From the NCBI RefSeq assembly GCF_002163855.1, contig NZ_CP019332.1, positions 847,145 through 911,144 of the forward strand: 64,000 nucleotides of DNA, read 5' to 3'. The notes below the pieces were generated by a model. The model worked only from the letters and a program-made list of their open reading frames with translations. It did no database searches and was not told where the DNA came from. This DNA is from Winogradskyella sp. PC-19 (GTDB taxonomy: Bacteria > Bacteroidota > Bacteroidia > Flavobacteriales > Flavobacteriaceae). Made by a program: the position numbers and the translations under genes. This document shows, piece after piece, positions 29,261 to 37,239 of this stretch. Position 1 is the first letter of the stretch. Each line of letters begins with the position of its first letter.

Positions 29261-29995
29261 ATGAAAAATATTTTCTTTTTTGTACTCCTTAGTTGTTTCT
29301 ATTTGGGTGCTAATGCACAAACAGAAATAACCGATGCAAATGCAGAATCAAAACTGCTTAATAATAACAATAGACTTATACTTGTAGATTTTTATGCTAC
29401 TTGGTGTGGGCCATGTAAACGTATGGCGCCAATAATTAAAGAGCTTGAAAGCGAATATCCAAATGTCGATTTTTACAAAATCGATGTAGATAAAAATCAA
29501 GTAGATGACGCTTTGGGTGTTTCTGCTATGCCAACCTATGTTTTTATAAAAAACAGTTCTAATCTTGAACAGATTGAAGGTGCAATGAGTAAAGCAAAAA
29601 TGAAATCACTTTTAGACAAACACTTAAGCAGTGGTTCTACAATTATTACTGCTTATGATGCTACAGCAAAACATGGGAACTCCGATGAATATAGTCAAGC
29701 TACTCTAGATGTAATTTGGAACTCCTCTTCAAGACTAAATTCGTTAGCATGGCATACTTACGAAGAACACGGAGATGTTGACTCTCTATTGAAAGCTATC
29801 AAAATTGTAGAACGTTCAATTGATTTAGAAGCTACTTATTACAATGTAGATACACACGCTGCTTTGTTATACAAAACTGGTAATTATACAAAAGCTTTAA
29901 AGAAAGCCAAAGAAGCTATTGAAATTGCAAAGCAGGAAGGATTGTCATATACCACAACATCAGAGTTAATAGATAGTATTATTGATAAACTGTAG
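29261..29995 (+). CDS. Exported thioredoxin with C-terminal helical repeats
   Basis: A 244-residue periplasmic thioredoxin. The signal peptide ends in GANAQ, with Gln as the probable mature N-terminus. The thioredoxin domain (about 20-120) has an intact active site WCGPCKR, the VDFYATWC strand and the cis-proline loop SAMPTYVF. From about residue 150 a helical region contains at least one TPR-like unit (THAALLYKTGNYTKALKKAKEAIE). Likely a periplasmic disulfide reductase or an adaptor that delivers reductant to partner proteins. It converges on the glycosyltransferase gene with 2 bp between stop codons. Confidence 0.88.
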   Translation: MKNIFFFVLLSCFYLGANAQTEITDANAESKLLNNNNRLILVDFYATWCGPCKRMAPIIKELESEYPNVDFYKIDVDKNQVDDALGVSAMPTYVFIKNSSNLEQIEGAMSKAKMKSLLDKHLSSGSTIITAYDATAKHGNSDEYSQATLDVIWNSSSRLNSLAWHTYEEHGDVDSLLKAIKIVERSIDLEATYYNVDTHAALLYKTGNYTKALKKAKEAIEIAKQEGLSYTTTSELIDSIIDKL

Positions 29996-29997
29996 AG

Positions 29998-31233
29998 CTA
30001 CTTATTCTTTTCTTCAATCCACTTACTCATGTATTTGGTACTCTGAAGATAGTGGTGCATCAACAATTGTCCAGTGAAGTTTTGTTGACGGTGTGTAACT
30101 AGATTTTTAAATAAGTAGGCAATTTTTTCTGCAAAATCAGATGTAAAATTAGAAACATTAAAACGTTGGTTTATAATATTAAAACCAGCGTTTTGTTTTT
30201 TATTCCATTTGTTCTTGTCCTGGTATAAGTCTATGGATTTTTGTGCAAACCTACTTGGAGAATCATCAACTAAACCAGCTACTTCATAATTGCCAAACAT
30301 ACCTTCAGCAGCAATAGAAGACATTACACTAGGTGTTCCGTTTTTCATAGCGTCTATAAGCTTTCCTTTTAAACCTGCACCATATCGTAAAGGAGCTAGA
30401 CAAACTCTCGCACTTTGCATGGTGGCATTGACGTCCTCGGCAAACCCTTTGATTATAAAACCTTCTTTCTTGTTATTAAGCTGAGAGACTTTTTGCGATT
30501 CATAAGCGCCATACAAGTGCATTTCTGCTTCTGGTAATTGCTTCTTAATTAAAGGCCAAATATTTTGTTTTAAATGTAATACAGCATCAAAATTTGGCGG
30601 ATGTAAAAAATTACCAATGGTTATGAAATGCTGACGCTTTTCAAATTCTGGTAATATTTCTATTTCAATTCCTGAAATGGGCTCTTGTAAAAAGGGTAAG
30701 TAACATAAAAGATTATTATCTACTTTGAGTTGTTTTGTCAAAATTTCTATTTCAACTTCAGAAATGATTAAACTTAAGTCACTACGGTAAATGCTAGCAA
30801 TTTCACGTTTAGTGGTATCGTTTTGCAAATATTTTAATGAAAAATCCTCATGATTCTTTATAGCTTCTCCTCTACCTTTCCGTAATCCATGAAAGTCTTC
30901 TGTATCAAGAATTCGAATTGTATTTGGGCAATGCTCGGCTACACGCCAACCAAATTGTTCTTCGGTCATAAAGCGGTCAAATACTACGACATCTGGTTCT
31001 AAATCTTTTACAAATTCATCAAAAGAAGCATTATTTAATTCAATTTTAGTGATTTTTACACCTATTGAATTTAAATCAAATGCCTTATCACTATCATTAG
31101 CAGTAGTGGCAAATGTTATAGCATAACCTTGTTTTTGAAACAAGCGGATAAGTTGTAACATACGACTACCTGCTGCTGAACTTTTAGGTTCGGGCAATAC
31201 AAAGCCAATAATTAAAAGGTTGCTATGAGACAT
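29998..31233 (-). CDS. Glycosyltransferase, GT4-like (GT-B fold)
   Basis: A 411-residue glycosyltransferase of the GT-B fold. The N-terminal domain begins with a Rossmann strand and glycine-rich turn (NLLIIGFVLPEPKSSAAGSR) typical of family 4. The C-terminal donor-binding domain shows MHLYGAYE, IIKGFAEDVNATMQSARVCLAPLRYGAGLKGKLIDAM and a conserved Glu in SSIAAEGM. The sugar donor and acceptor cannot be deduced. No polysaccharide operon surrounds it, so it may act on a cell-surface glycan from an isolated locus. Confidence 0.88.
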   Translation of the reverse strand: MSHSNLLIIGFVLPEPKSSAAGSRMLQLIRLFQKQGYAITFATTANDSDKAFDLNSIGVKITKIELNNASFDEFVKDLEPDVVVFDRFMTEEQFGWRVAEHCPNTIRILDTEDFHGLRKGRGEAIKNHEDFSLKYLQNDTTKREIASIYRSDLSLIISEVEIEILTKQLKVDNNLLCYLPFLQEPISGIEIEILPEFEKRQHFITIGNFLHPPNFDAVLHLKQNIWPLIKKQLPEAEMHLYGAYESQKVSQLNNKKEGFIIKGFAEDVNATMQSARVCLAPLRYGAGLKGKLIDAMKNGTPSVMSSIAAEGMFGNYEVAGLVDDSPSRFAQKSIDLYQDKNKWNKKQNAGFNIINQRFNVSNFTSDFAEKIAYLFKNLVTHRQQNFTGQLLMHHYLQSTKYMSKWIEEKNK

Positions 31234-31293
31234 AACAACCTTTTAATTGAAAATAATATTCTGTTGGAGAATAAGAATCCATTTTTTAGATTT

Positions 31294-31995
31294 TTATTTA
31301 TCCTTTAAATAAACAAAACGTTCTAGACGTTTCAACTCTTTATCGTCAACGTATTTTCCAATTTCTTTTCTAAACTGAGTCAAACTGTTGTATGGTCTGT
31401 ATTCTTCAAACTCATGTGCCATTTTATTTCCAACTCCTGGTAATGCATTGATATCAGCTTCAGAAGCTGTATTTAATTCCACTGGTACAAAGACATAATT
31501 CAAATAGCGCTCTACCTCAGTTTTGTCAACATATTTACCAATTTCTCTTTTAAATTGTTTTACGCTAGTATACGGTCTATATTCTTCAAACTCATGCGCC
31601 ATTTTTTTACCAACACCAGGAATAATTTTAAAATCAGCTTCTGCAGTTGTATTTAAATTAAATGGAACGAATAGTTTTTTATAAAGCGCTTCTTTATTTT
31701 CAATTTTAAAAATAGCATCTAAATCATTCATGCTAACAAATGGTCTATTTTCTAAAATCTGAGAGACCATTTCTGAAGGTAATTCTAAGCTATTTAAATC
31801 TGCTTCGGTTGCTAGATTTGCATTTAAGACTGTGCTTGCTTTAGTTGTAGTTTCTTCAGTTTTATTTTGAGATGTTTTCGTTGTTGTTTCTACAACTTCA
31901 CTCTTTTCCTGTTGTTCTTTTGTTTCGTTTTTACACGAAAAAAAGCTTGTGGCTGTTAATGCGAATACGAGTACTAATTTTGTTATATTTTTCAT
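31294..31995 (-). CDS. Lipoprotein with tandem helix-hairpin-helix repeats (ComEA-like)
   Basis: A 233-residue lipoprotein (lipobox FFSC), followed by a Thr, Glu and Lys-rich linker and three helix-hairpin-helix units. The first (about 57-110) is divergent. The second and third are near-identical 59-residue copies sharing LNT-EAD, PGVG-KMAHEFEEYRPY and REIGKYVD, and the DNA encoding them is also repeated (31348-31500 and 31525-31677). Helix-hairpin-helix units of ComEA bind duplex DNA during uptake in the periplasm. Being lipid-anchored suggests a role at the envelope, but no other competence gene is in view. It overlaps the upstream membrane protein gene by 4 nt. Confidence 0.8.
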   Translation of the reverse strand: MKNITKLVLVFALTATSFFSCKNETKEQQEKSEVVETTTKTSQNKTEETTTKASTVLNANLATEADLNSLELPSEMVSQILENRPFVSMNDLDAIFKIENKEALYKKLFVPFNLNTTAEADFKIIPGVGKKMAHEFEEYRPYTSVKQFKREIGKYVDKTEVERYLNYVFVPVELNTASEADINALPGVGNKMAHEFEEYRPYNSLTQFRKEIGKYVDDKELKRLERFVYLKDK

Positions 31996-32399
31996 TGTTT
32001 TTGATTTATAAGTATTAAATATGAATATCCAATTAATGCTAAAACTATCATACTAAATGGGGCTAGTGTTGGTAATGCACCAGAAAAACTCTCAATAATT
32101 AAATCCCAATTACTAGCGGTTGGTGTCATTTCAACCTCAAACTCATAATTGGCATGTAAATGTAAATAACCTCCATAAATACCACCGAGTGCTGTCATTA
32201 ATAATAGTAGTTTAAATGTACCTTTAATGATGCTTGTCCTTTTAAAATATAGAAGAATCGTGAATATCATTACCAAACCTATACAGAGTATTGGTATGAG
32301 CTGTAATATGTCTTCATAATGCTTCAGCAGGAATAACTCCAACAATGTACCAATCATCATAATGACAAAAGCCGATATAATTACGCGCTTTAAACTCAA
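31992..32399 (-). CDS. Four-TM membrane protein of unknown function
   Basis: A 135-residue protein with four clear hydrophobic helices (about 5-22, 35-50, 62-80 and 108-130) and a short exposed loop (HANYEFEVEMTPTASNWDLI) between the last two. No family is recognised. The last codons overlap the start of the helix-hairpin-helix lipoprotein gene (ATGA), so the two are co-translated and may form an envelope pair. The region upstream (32400-32566) is AT-rich with no recognisable element. Confidence 0.75.
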   Translation of the reverse strand: MSLKRVIISAFVIMMIGTLLELFLLKHYEDILQLIPILCIGLVMIFTILLYFKRTSIIKGTFKLLLLMTALGGIYGGYLHLHANYEFEVEMTPTASNWDLIIESFSGALPTLAPFSMIVLALIGYSYLILINQKQ

Positions 32400-32566
32400 C
32401 TATTTTTCTTTCTAATTTTAAATAATATGATGACACAAAATTAAGCACCTAATGTTGGAAATAAAAATTATTTAGATAAATTCTAAATAAAAAACATACG
32501 CATTTATGAGATTAAATTTTTAAATAAAATTTCTTTAGTTTAGAATACTGAAAATCAAATATACTC

Positions 32567-33139
32567 TTGACAAAAGACCAACTTTATACAGAATTAAATT
32601 ACGTAAATCATTCACGAGAAAAACGCTTGTATTACGCTAATCTTGTAATTGATAATACCTATTTAATATCACCTCTGCTCGAAATTCTTTTTTCTGTCAA
32701 TGACAAAATATCTTGCAGAGCTGCTTGGGTTTTTGAATTTATGTGCACCGAAAAGCTTGAAAAAATCATTCCCTTCTTAGATATCTTTATTAACAACATA
32801 AGTAAAGTTCACCTAGATTCTGCTGTTAGACCAGTTGCAAAAATCTGTGAATTATTATGTACCACTTATTATGGAAAAGATAATTCAGAGATAAAAAATC
32901 ACTTAAATATAATGCATCGTGAAAAAATTACTGAAGCTTGTTTTGACTGGATGATTAACGAAGAAAAAGTAGCACCCAAAGCTTACGGTATGAACGCTCT
33001 TTACCTACTTGGATTAGAATTTGATTGGATACATCCTGAATTACAAATTATTTTAGAACGTGATTTTTCTTTACAGAGTGCTGCTTTTAAGGCTAGAGCG
33101 CGACATATTTTAAAAAAATTAAATAAGAAAAAATCTTAA
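32567..33139 (+). CDS. HEAT-like helical protein upstream of purB
   Basis: A 190-residue all-helical protein. Paired helices with the spacing of HEAT-like repeats are visible (ISCRAAWVFEFMCTEKLEKI, SAVRPVAKICELLCTTYYG, PKAYGMNALYLLGLEFDWI, SAAFKARARHILKKL). The only start consistent with the fold is TTG at 32567. The protein lies 65 bp upstream of purB, which has its own -7 element, so co-transcription is possible but not required. Function unknown. Confidence 0.7.
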   Translation: MTKDQLYTELNYVNHSREKRLYYANLVIDNTYLISPLLEILFSVNDKISCRAAWVFEFMCTEKLEKIIPFLDIFINNISKVHLDSAVRPVAKICELLCTTYYGKDNSEIKNHLNIMHREKITEACFDWMINEEKVAPKAYGMNALYLLGLEFDWIHPELQIILERDFSLQSAAFKARARHILKKLNKKKS

Positions 33140-33172
33140 GGCTTTGAACTACAAAATTCTAATAGACTTCAT

Positions 33173-33180
33173 TATATTTG
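33173..33180 (+). promoter_or_regulatory. -7 promoter element of purB
   Basis: TATATTTG fits TAnnTTTG, ending 24 bp before the purB ATG. No -33 TTG at 19 bp. Confidence 0.5.
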
Positions 33181-33204
33181 ATTCTTTCAAAATTCTGAAC
33201 ATAC

Positions 33205-34548
33205 ATGGCACTTTCATCACTGAATGCAATCTCTCCAATTGACGGTAGATACCGCTCAAAAGTCGAATCTCTTGGCAACTATTTTTCTGAAGAAGCTCTC
33301 ATAAAATATCGCGTTTTAGTAGAAATAGAATACTTTATTGCGCTTTGTGAGATTCCGTTACCACAATTATCATCTGTAGATACAACAGTATTTGAAGATT
33401 TACGTAAGATTTATAGAGATTTTTCTTCTGAAGATGCTACTGCAATCAAAGATATAGAGAAGGTTACAAATCATGATGTTAAAGCTGTTGAGTACTTTAT
33501 AAAAGATAAATTTGACACTTTAGGGTTATCAGATTATAAAGAATTTATCCATTTTGGATTAACCTCTCAAGACATCAATAATACAGCAATACCTTTAAGT
33601 ATTAAGGATGCCATGAATGATGTTTATGTTCCTGAATACTTTACGCTCCTAGAAAAAATTGAAACACTTGCAGAAGAGTGGAAAGCAATACCAATGCTAG
33701 CAAGAACTCATGGACAACCTGCATCTCCGACGCGTTTGGGTAAAGAGATTTTAGTCTTTGCTGTTAGACTTAAAGAGCAATTTAATTTATTAAATGATAT
33801 CCCAAGCGCCGCTAAGTTTGGAGGAGCAACAGGCAACTTTAATGCACATAAAGTGGCTTATCCAAATATCGATTGGAAAGATTTTGGTACAAAATTCGTA
33901 CAAGAAAAGTTAGGCTTACAACATTCTTTTCCGACTACTCAGATTGAACATTACGACCATATGGCAGCATTATTCGATGCTCTAAAACGTATTAATACGA
34001 TAATCATTGACTTAGACAGAGATATATGGACTTACGTTTCAATGGATTATTTTAAACAAAAAATTAAAAAAGGCGAAGTTGGTAGTTCGGCTATGCCACA
34101 CAAAGTAAACCCTATAGATTTTGAAAATAGTGAAGGTAATTTAGGTATAGCAAATGCTATTTTCGAACATCTTTCAGCTAAGTTACCTGTTTCGAGATTA
34201 CAACGAGATTTAACAGATAGCACCGTTTTACGAAATGTTGGCGTCCCTTTTGGACACACATTGATTGCTTTTGCTTCTACACTAAAAGGTTTAGGAAAAC
34301 TATTATTGAATGAAACTAAATTTCGTCAAGATTTAGAAAATAACTGGGCTGTTGTTGCAGAAGCTATTCAGACTATTTTGAGAAGGGAAAATTATCCAAA
34401 TCCATATGAAGCTTTAAAAGGATTAACAAGAACCAACGAAGCAATTACACAATCTTCAATTTCTAATTTTATTGATACACTTGAAGTTTCTGAGAGTATT
34501 AAAAACGAATTGAAAGCTATTTCGCCAAGTAATTATACAGGCATATGA
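33205..34548 (+). CDS. purB: Adenylosuccinate lyase
   Basis: A 447-residue member of the fumarase/aspartase superfamily. It releases fumarate from SAICAR and from adenylosuccinate, at two steps of purine synthesis. Visible conserved regions are KVTNHDVKAVEYFIK, HFGLTSQDINNTA, ARTHGQPASPTRLGKE and the superfamily signature GSSAMPHKVNPIDFENSEGN, which carries the catalytic Ser. The C-terminal ETIQ-type end is intact. Cytoplasmic homotetramer. The following small membrane protein gene overlaps its stop by 4 nt (ATGA). Confidence 0.97.
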   Translation: MALSSLNAISPIDGRYRSKVESLGNYFSEEALIKYRVLVEIEYFIALCEIPLPQLSSVDTTVFEDLRKIYRDFSSEDATAIKDIEKVTNHDVKAVEYFIKDKFDTLGLSDYKEFIHFGLTSQDINNTAIPLSIKDAMNDVYVPEYFTLLEKIETLAEEWKAIPMLARTHGQPASPTRLGKEILVFAVRLKEQFNLLNDIPSAAKFGGATGNFNAHKVAYPNIDWKDFGTKFVQEKLGLQHSFPTTQIEHYDHMAALFDALKRINTIIIDLDRDIWTYVSMDYFKQKIKKGEVGSSAMPHKVNPIDFENSEGNLGIANAIFEHLSAKLPVSRLQRDLTDSTVLRNVGVPFGHTLIAFASTLKGLGKLLLNETKFRQDLENNWAVVAEAIQTILRRENYPNPYEALKGLTRTNEAITQSSISNFIDTLEVSESIKNELKAISPSNYTGI

Positions 34549-34781
34549 AATTCAAACTTCCATTTCCTCTAAATAACAATACTATTGCCTTAAGTTTTGT
34601 AGCTATAATTACACTTTTATTTTTTATAGCAGGAGCATTTAGCGTCTTAGATTACGTAATTATTAAAATTATCATAATTGGTCTAACTGCTGCAATAGCC
34701 ACTATTGTATCTGTTATTTTATTCAAAAAAGATTTAATAAAAAATCGTCTTGAAGATAATCCTCAAGACGATTCTAATTAA
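34545..34781 (+). CDS. Small membrane protein with two TM helices
   Basis: A 78-residue protein starting on the ATGA overlap with the purB stop codon, implying translational coupling. Two hydrophobic helices (about 15-35 and 40-62) with a charged C-terminal tail (KKDLIKNRLEDNPQDDSN). The function is unknown. The end of the gene also encodes the terminator of the convergent lipoprotein gene on the minus strand. Confidence 0.7.
   Translation: MKFKLPFPLNNNTIALSFVAIITLLFFIAGAFSVLDYVIIKIIIIGLTAAIATIVSVILFKKDLIKNRLEDNPQDDSN
34735..34773 (-). terminator. Intrinsic terminator of the sigma-factor operon
   Basis: An 11-bp inverted repeat (AATCGTCTTGA / TCAAGACGATT, 9-nt loop) followed on the minus strand by six T residues. 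It is embedded in the 3' end of the small membrane protein gene on the plus strand. Confidence 0.75.
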
Positions 34782-34804
34782 CATTTTAATGAATAGAGGT
34801 CAGT

Positions 34805-35353
34805 CTATTTAAAAAAATCGGTAAGACCATTAAGGTCTGTATCTTCAAATTTTACATCATTCATGATTGTTCGTAAAGACATTAGGTCATTAGCGTTCAT
34901 GTCATCACCTAAGATTCTAGCTACCATAAAACCCTTGTCATTAGCATTTCCTAGAATTATAAGTTCATCGATGTTTTCGATATCTCCTAAAAACTTTACT
35001 ACAAATTTTCCGTCAGTAGTGTTACCACCTCGCATTAACTCTTCGTATTTAGGATTTTTAAGAATCGTTTTTACGTTTTCTAATTCTGTTTTGTAAACAT
35101 CACCATTTTTTTCATCTACTTTAAAAGCCAGAACATTAAGCTTATCTATTGATTTATAAGCTTTTTCTTGCTGATCTGAAAGTTCTACTTTATCGACATC
35201 AATAAAGCCTGTTGGCACATCGAACGTGGTAAATCCCGGCTTTAACTCATTGTCTACATAATAGGTTTGCAACGTTGGCCCATTGTTACAGCTCACAAAA
35301 GCAGTAACAATTAGGGCTAACATCACAAGTTTTTTGATTGATTGAAATTTCAT
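34805..35353 (-). CDS. DUF4252 lipoprotein
   Basis: A 182-residue lipoprotein (MKFQSIKKLVMLALIVTAFVSC). The region from about residue 60 to the end (INVLAFKVDEKNG-like strands, LKNPKYEELMRGG, DIENIDELIILGNANDKGFMVARILG) matches DUF4252, a domain found in Bacteroidetes envelope proteins of unknown function. It is the last gene of a four-gene operon with an ECF sigma factor, a membrane protein that resembles an anti-sigma factor, and a second DUF4252 protein. The position suggests it is an effector or sensor under that sigma factor. Confidence 0.85.
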   Translation of the reverse strand: MKFQSIKKLVMLALIVTAFVSCNNGPTLQTYYVDNELKPGFTTFDVPTGFIDVDKVELSDQQEKAYKSIDKLNVLAFKVDEKNGDVYKTELENVKTILKNPKYEELMRGGNTTDGKFVVKFLGDIENIDELIILGNANDKGFMVARILGDDMNANDLMSLRTIMNDVKFEDTDLNGLTDFFK

Positions 35354-35364
35354 GATGATTTGTA

Positions 35365-35940
35365 TTAGTTTTTCTTGCTAGCTTTCTTAAGCTGCTCGCC
35401 ACCTGGCATATTCATTTGATTTGTCAACTTTGAGATTTGTCTTAAATCGATATCTCCTGTTAATGATAATACAACTGTTTCGATTTCTCTCTTCTTCCCA
35501 TTGATCTCAATATCTTGCCCTTTAGTCATTTCTTTAAGACCGTTAACAAACATTAAAAGTTCTTTTACATGGTTTTCATCTTTACCTTCTTTTATATAAA
35601 AGAATACGTTCTGGTCACCATCTTTTATGCGCATTAACTCTTCAAGGTCAGTTTTCTTAAGATAAGACTTTACTGTAGCGTTCATATCTGCAGATATTTT
35701 TTCGTCTCCTGTTGTAAATACTTTAAAGCCTGTTATGTTTTTAGCCATATTTACAAATTCTTGTGCATCTGGGTCATCTAAGTCAATACCCATTGTAGCT
35801 AGCATCTTAAACATCTTTTGGTTAACTACTACTGATGTTACGCCATCTACATCTTCGAATTTGTCAAATACGCCTTGACCAAATGAAACTGCCGATGTCA
35901 ATACAAAAGCTACTATTAAAATTAAATTTTTACTCATCAT
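35365..35940 (-). CDS. DUF4252 exported protein
   Basis: A 191-residue protein starting at the ATG at 35940 or the adjacent ATG at 35937; the extra upstream codons are rejected because they spoil the signal peptide. The signal ends in AVSFGQ, with Gln at the predicted mature N-terminus. The DUF4252 region shows the same order of elements as its lipoprotein paralogue (GVTSVVVNQKMFKML, FKVFTTGDEKISADM, KTDLEELMRIKDGDQNVFFYIKEG). It lies 11 bp before the DUF4252 lipoprotein gene. Exported soluble or surface protein of unknown function. Confidence 0.85.
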   Translation of the reverse strand: MMSKNLILIVAFVLTSAVSFGQGVFDKFEDVDGVTSVVVNQKMFKMLATMGIDLDDPDAQEFVNMAKNITGFKVFTTGDEKISADMNATVKSYLKKTDLEELMRIKDGDQNVFFYIKEGKDENHVKELLMFVNGLKEMTKGQDIEINGKKREIETVVLSLTGDIDLRQISKLTNQMNMPGGEQLKKASKKN

Positions 35941-36008
35941 ACTTATTTTATTATTTCTGTTTACGTGAATCTTCGATTTCATGATTTCTGTTTTTGTGTT
36001 ATTGTTTG

Positions 36009-36488
36009 TTATTTTAAAAATTTGTTTGTTGTTTTTCCGAATTCCTTAACAAAATTAGCCTTGTACATACCAGCATTAAAATTATCTGATGCCATCTCTA
36101 AAACGTTAAGACTCGATGCGCCTTCGTTAAAATTTGAAGACATAAAGGCTAAAGCATTTTTAGTTTTGTTATACATTTCAATTTCCTTATCAGAATAAGT
36201 TGGACCACTCAACATTTGTGGCATCATAATACCGAGCATAATAACCGCTGCCGCCGCGACTGAAATCCATTGATAGAAATTTGATTTCTTTTTAGTGTTT
36301 AATGGAACGTCTTTGGTAAACGCTTCTTGCTGCGTATTAGCAAAATAGACAAACAAAGGTTTGTAAGACTCTAAATGAGGTGCTACATCATCACTGGCAA
36401 AGTAAGCTCTTAATTGTGCTTCTTCTTGAAGTGTTGTTTCTGCGTTGTCGTACTTTTCTAATAATTTTTCGATACTATTTAATACCAT
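36009..36488 (-). CDS. Single-TM protein, probable anti-sigma factor
   Basis: A 159-residue protein with a soluble N-terminal region of about 70 residues that looks like a zinc-less anti-sigma domain (IEKLLEKYDNAETTLQEEAQ), one transmembrane helix (about 72-92) and a C-terminal periplasmic part. It overlaps the end of the ECF sigma gene by 14 nt, the usual arrangement for a sigma and its antagonist. The domain is weakly conserved, so the assignment rests mainly on topology and position. Confidence 0.75.
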   Translation of the reverse strand: MVLNSIEKLLEKYDNAETTLQEEAQLRAYFASDDVAPHLESYKPLFVYFANTQQEAFTKDVPLNTKKKSNFYQWISVAAAAVIMLGIMMPQMLSGPTYSDKEIEMYNKTKNALAFMSSNFNEGASSLNVLEMASDNFNAGMYKANFVKEFGKTTNKFLK

Positions 36489-36987
36489 AACTATGTGTCT
36501 TAGTTAATTGTTCTCTTATAGTTTTTCTAGCTCTTGATAAGGCTACACGAATTGCTGTTTCATTCATGTCTAACATTTTAGAAATCTCAGAAAAATCGTA
36601 CTGCTCTATATCTCTAAGCTGAACTATAATTTGTTGTTGTTCTGGTAATGTTTCTATTATGCTCGAGACCCAGTCAACACTATCTCTTGCTTCTACTTGT
36701 TTTTGTAATGACGAGTGGCCTTTGTCTTGATAATTACTATGAACTATCTTTAGATTCTGAGCTTGTTTAGACTTTAAACGGTCTAGACAAAAGTTCTTAG
36801 TCATGGTCATAGAAAATGCTTCTACATTTTTGTAGTCACTGATTTTCTGTTTGTTTCTCCATAATTTCAAAAGTATTTCTTGCGTCGCATCTTCGGCTTC
36901 TTCTCGAGAAACCAGTAGTCGCTTTGCTAAACGAAACACTTTGTCCTTAAATGGCATCACTAATTTTACAAAATCTGCCTGTGTCAT
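36475..36987 (-). CDS. ECF RNA polymerase sigma factor
   Basis: A 170-residue sigma-70 family factor starting at the ATG at 36987 (MTQADFVKLVMPFKDKVFRL); the nine codons upstream are rejected as the domain begins here. Region 2 (RLLVSREEAEDATQEILLKLW) binds the -10, and region 4 (LPEQQQIIVQLRDIEQYDFSEISKMLDMNETAIRVALSRARK) holds the helix-turn-helix for the -35. It heads an operon with a probable anti-sigma factor and two DUF4252 proteins. A candidate autoregulatory promoter lies upstream. Confidence 0.93.
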   Translation of the reverse strand: MTQADFVKLVMPFKDKVFRLAKRLLVSREEAEDATQEILLKLWRNKQKISDYKNVEAFSMTMTKNFCLDRLKSKQAQNLKIVHSNYQDKGHSSLQKQVEARDSVDWVSSIIETLPEQQQIIVQLRDIEQYDFSEISKMLDMNETAIRVALSRARKTIREQLTKTHSYGIK

Positions 36988-37035
36988 TACTTGGTTTGAT
37001 TGGTTGAAAAACAATTTTAGTTGCTTTCATAATTA

Positions 37036-37062
37036 CGACGAAGCTTAACAATTTTTGTTACA
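37036..37062 (-). promoter_or_regulatory. Candidate ECF-type autoregulatory promoter
   Basis: On the minus strand TGTAAC (37062-37057) is followed after exactly 16 bp by CGTCG (37040-37036). AAC in the -35 and CGTC in the -10 are typical of ECF promoters and differ from the housekeeping TTG/TAnnTTTG pair. It sits about 50 bp upstream of the sigma start. Confidence 0.5.
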
Positions 37063-37239
37063 AATACATAAAAATAAAATTTAATGTGCTGATTTTCAAT
37101 ATTTTAAAATTTGAATTATTTTTATAATTATCATCAAAGCTAAAGCCTTAGTCGTATTTCCTTTTAATTCTACAATATTGTAAGTAAATTTAGAGTTTTA
37201 CAACTGAAACCTATATTATTACAGTAAACCCAAATAAAA

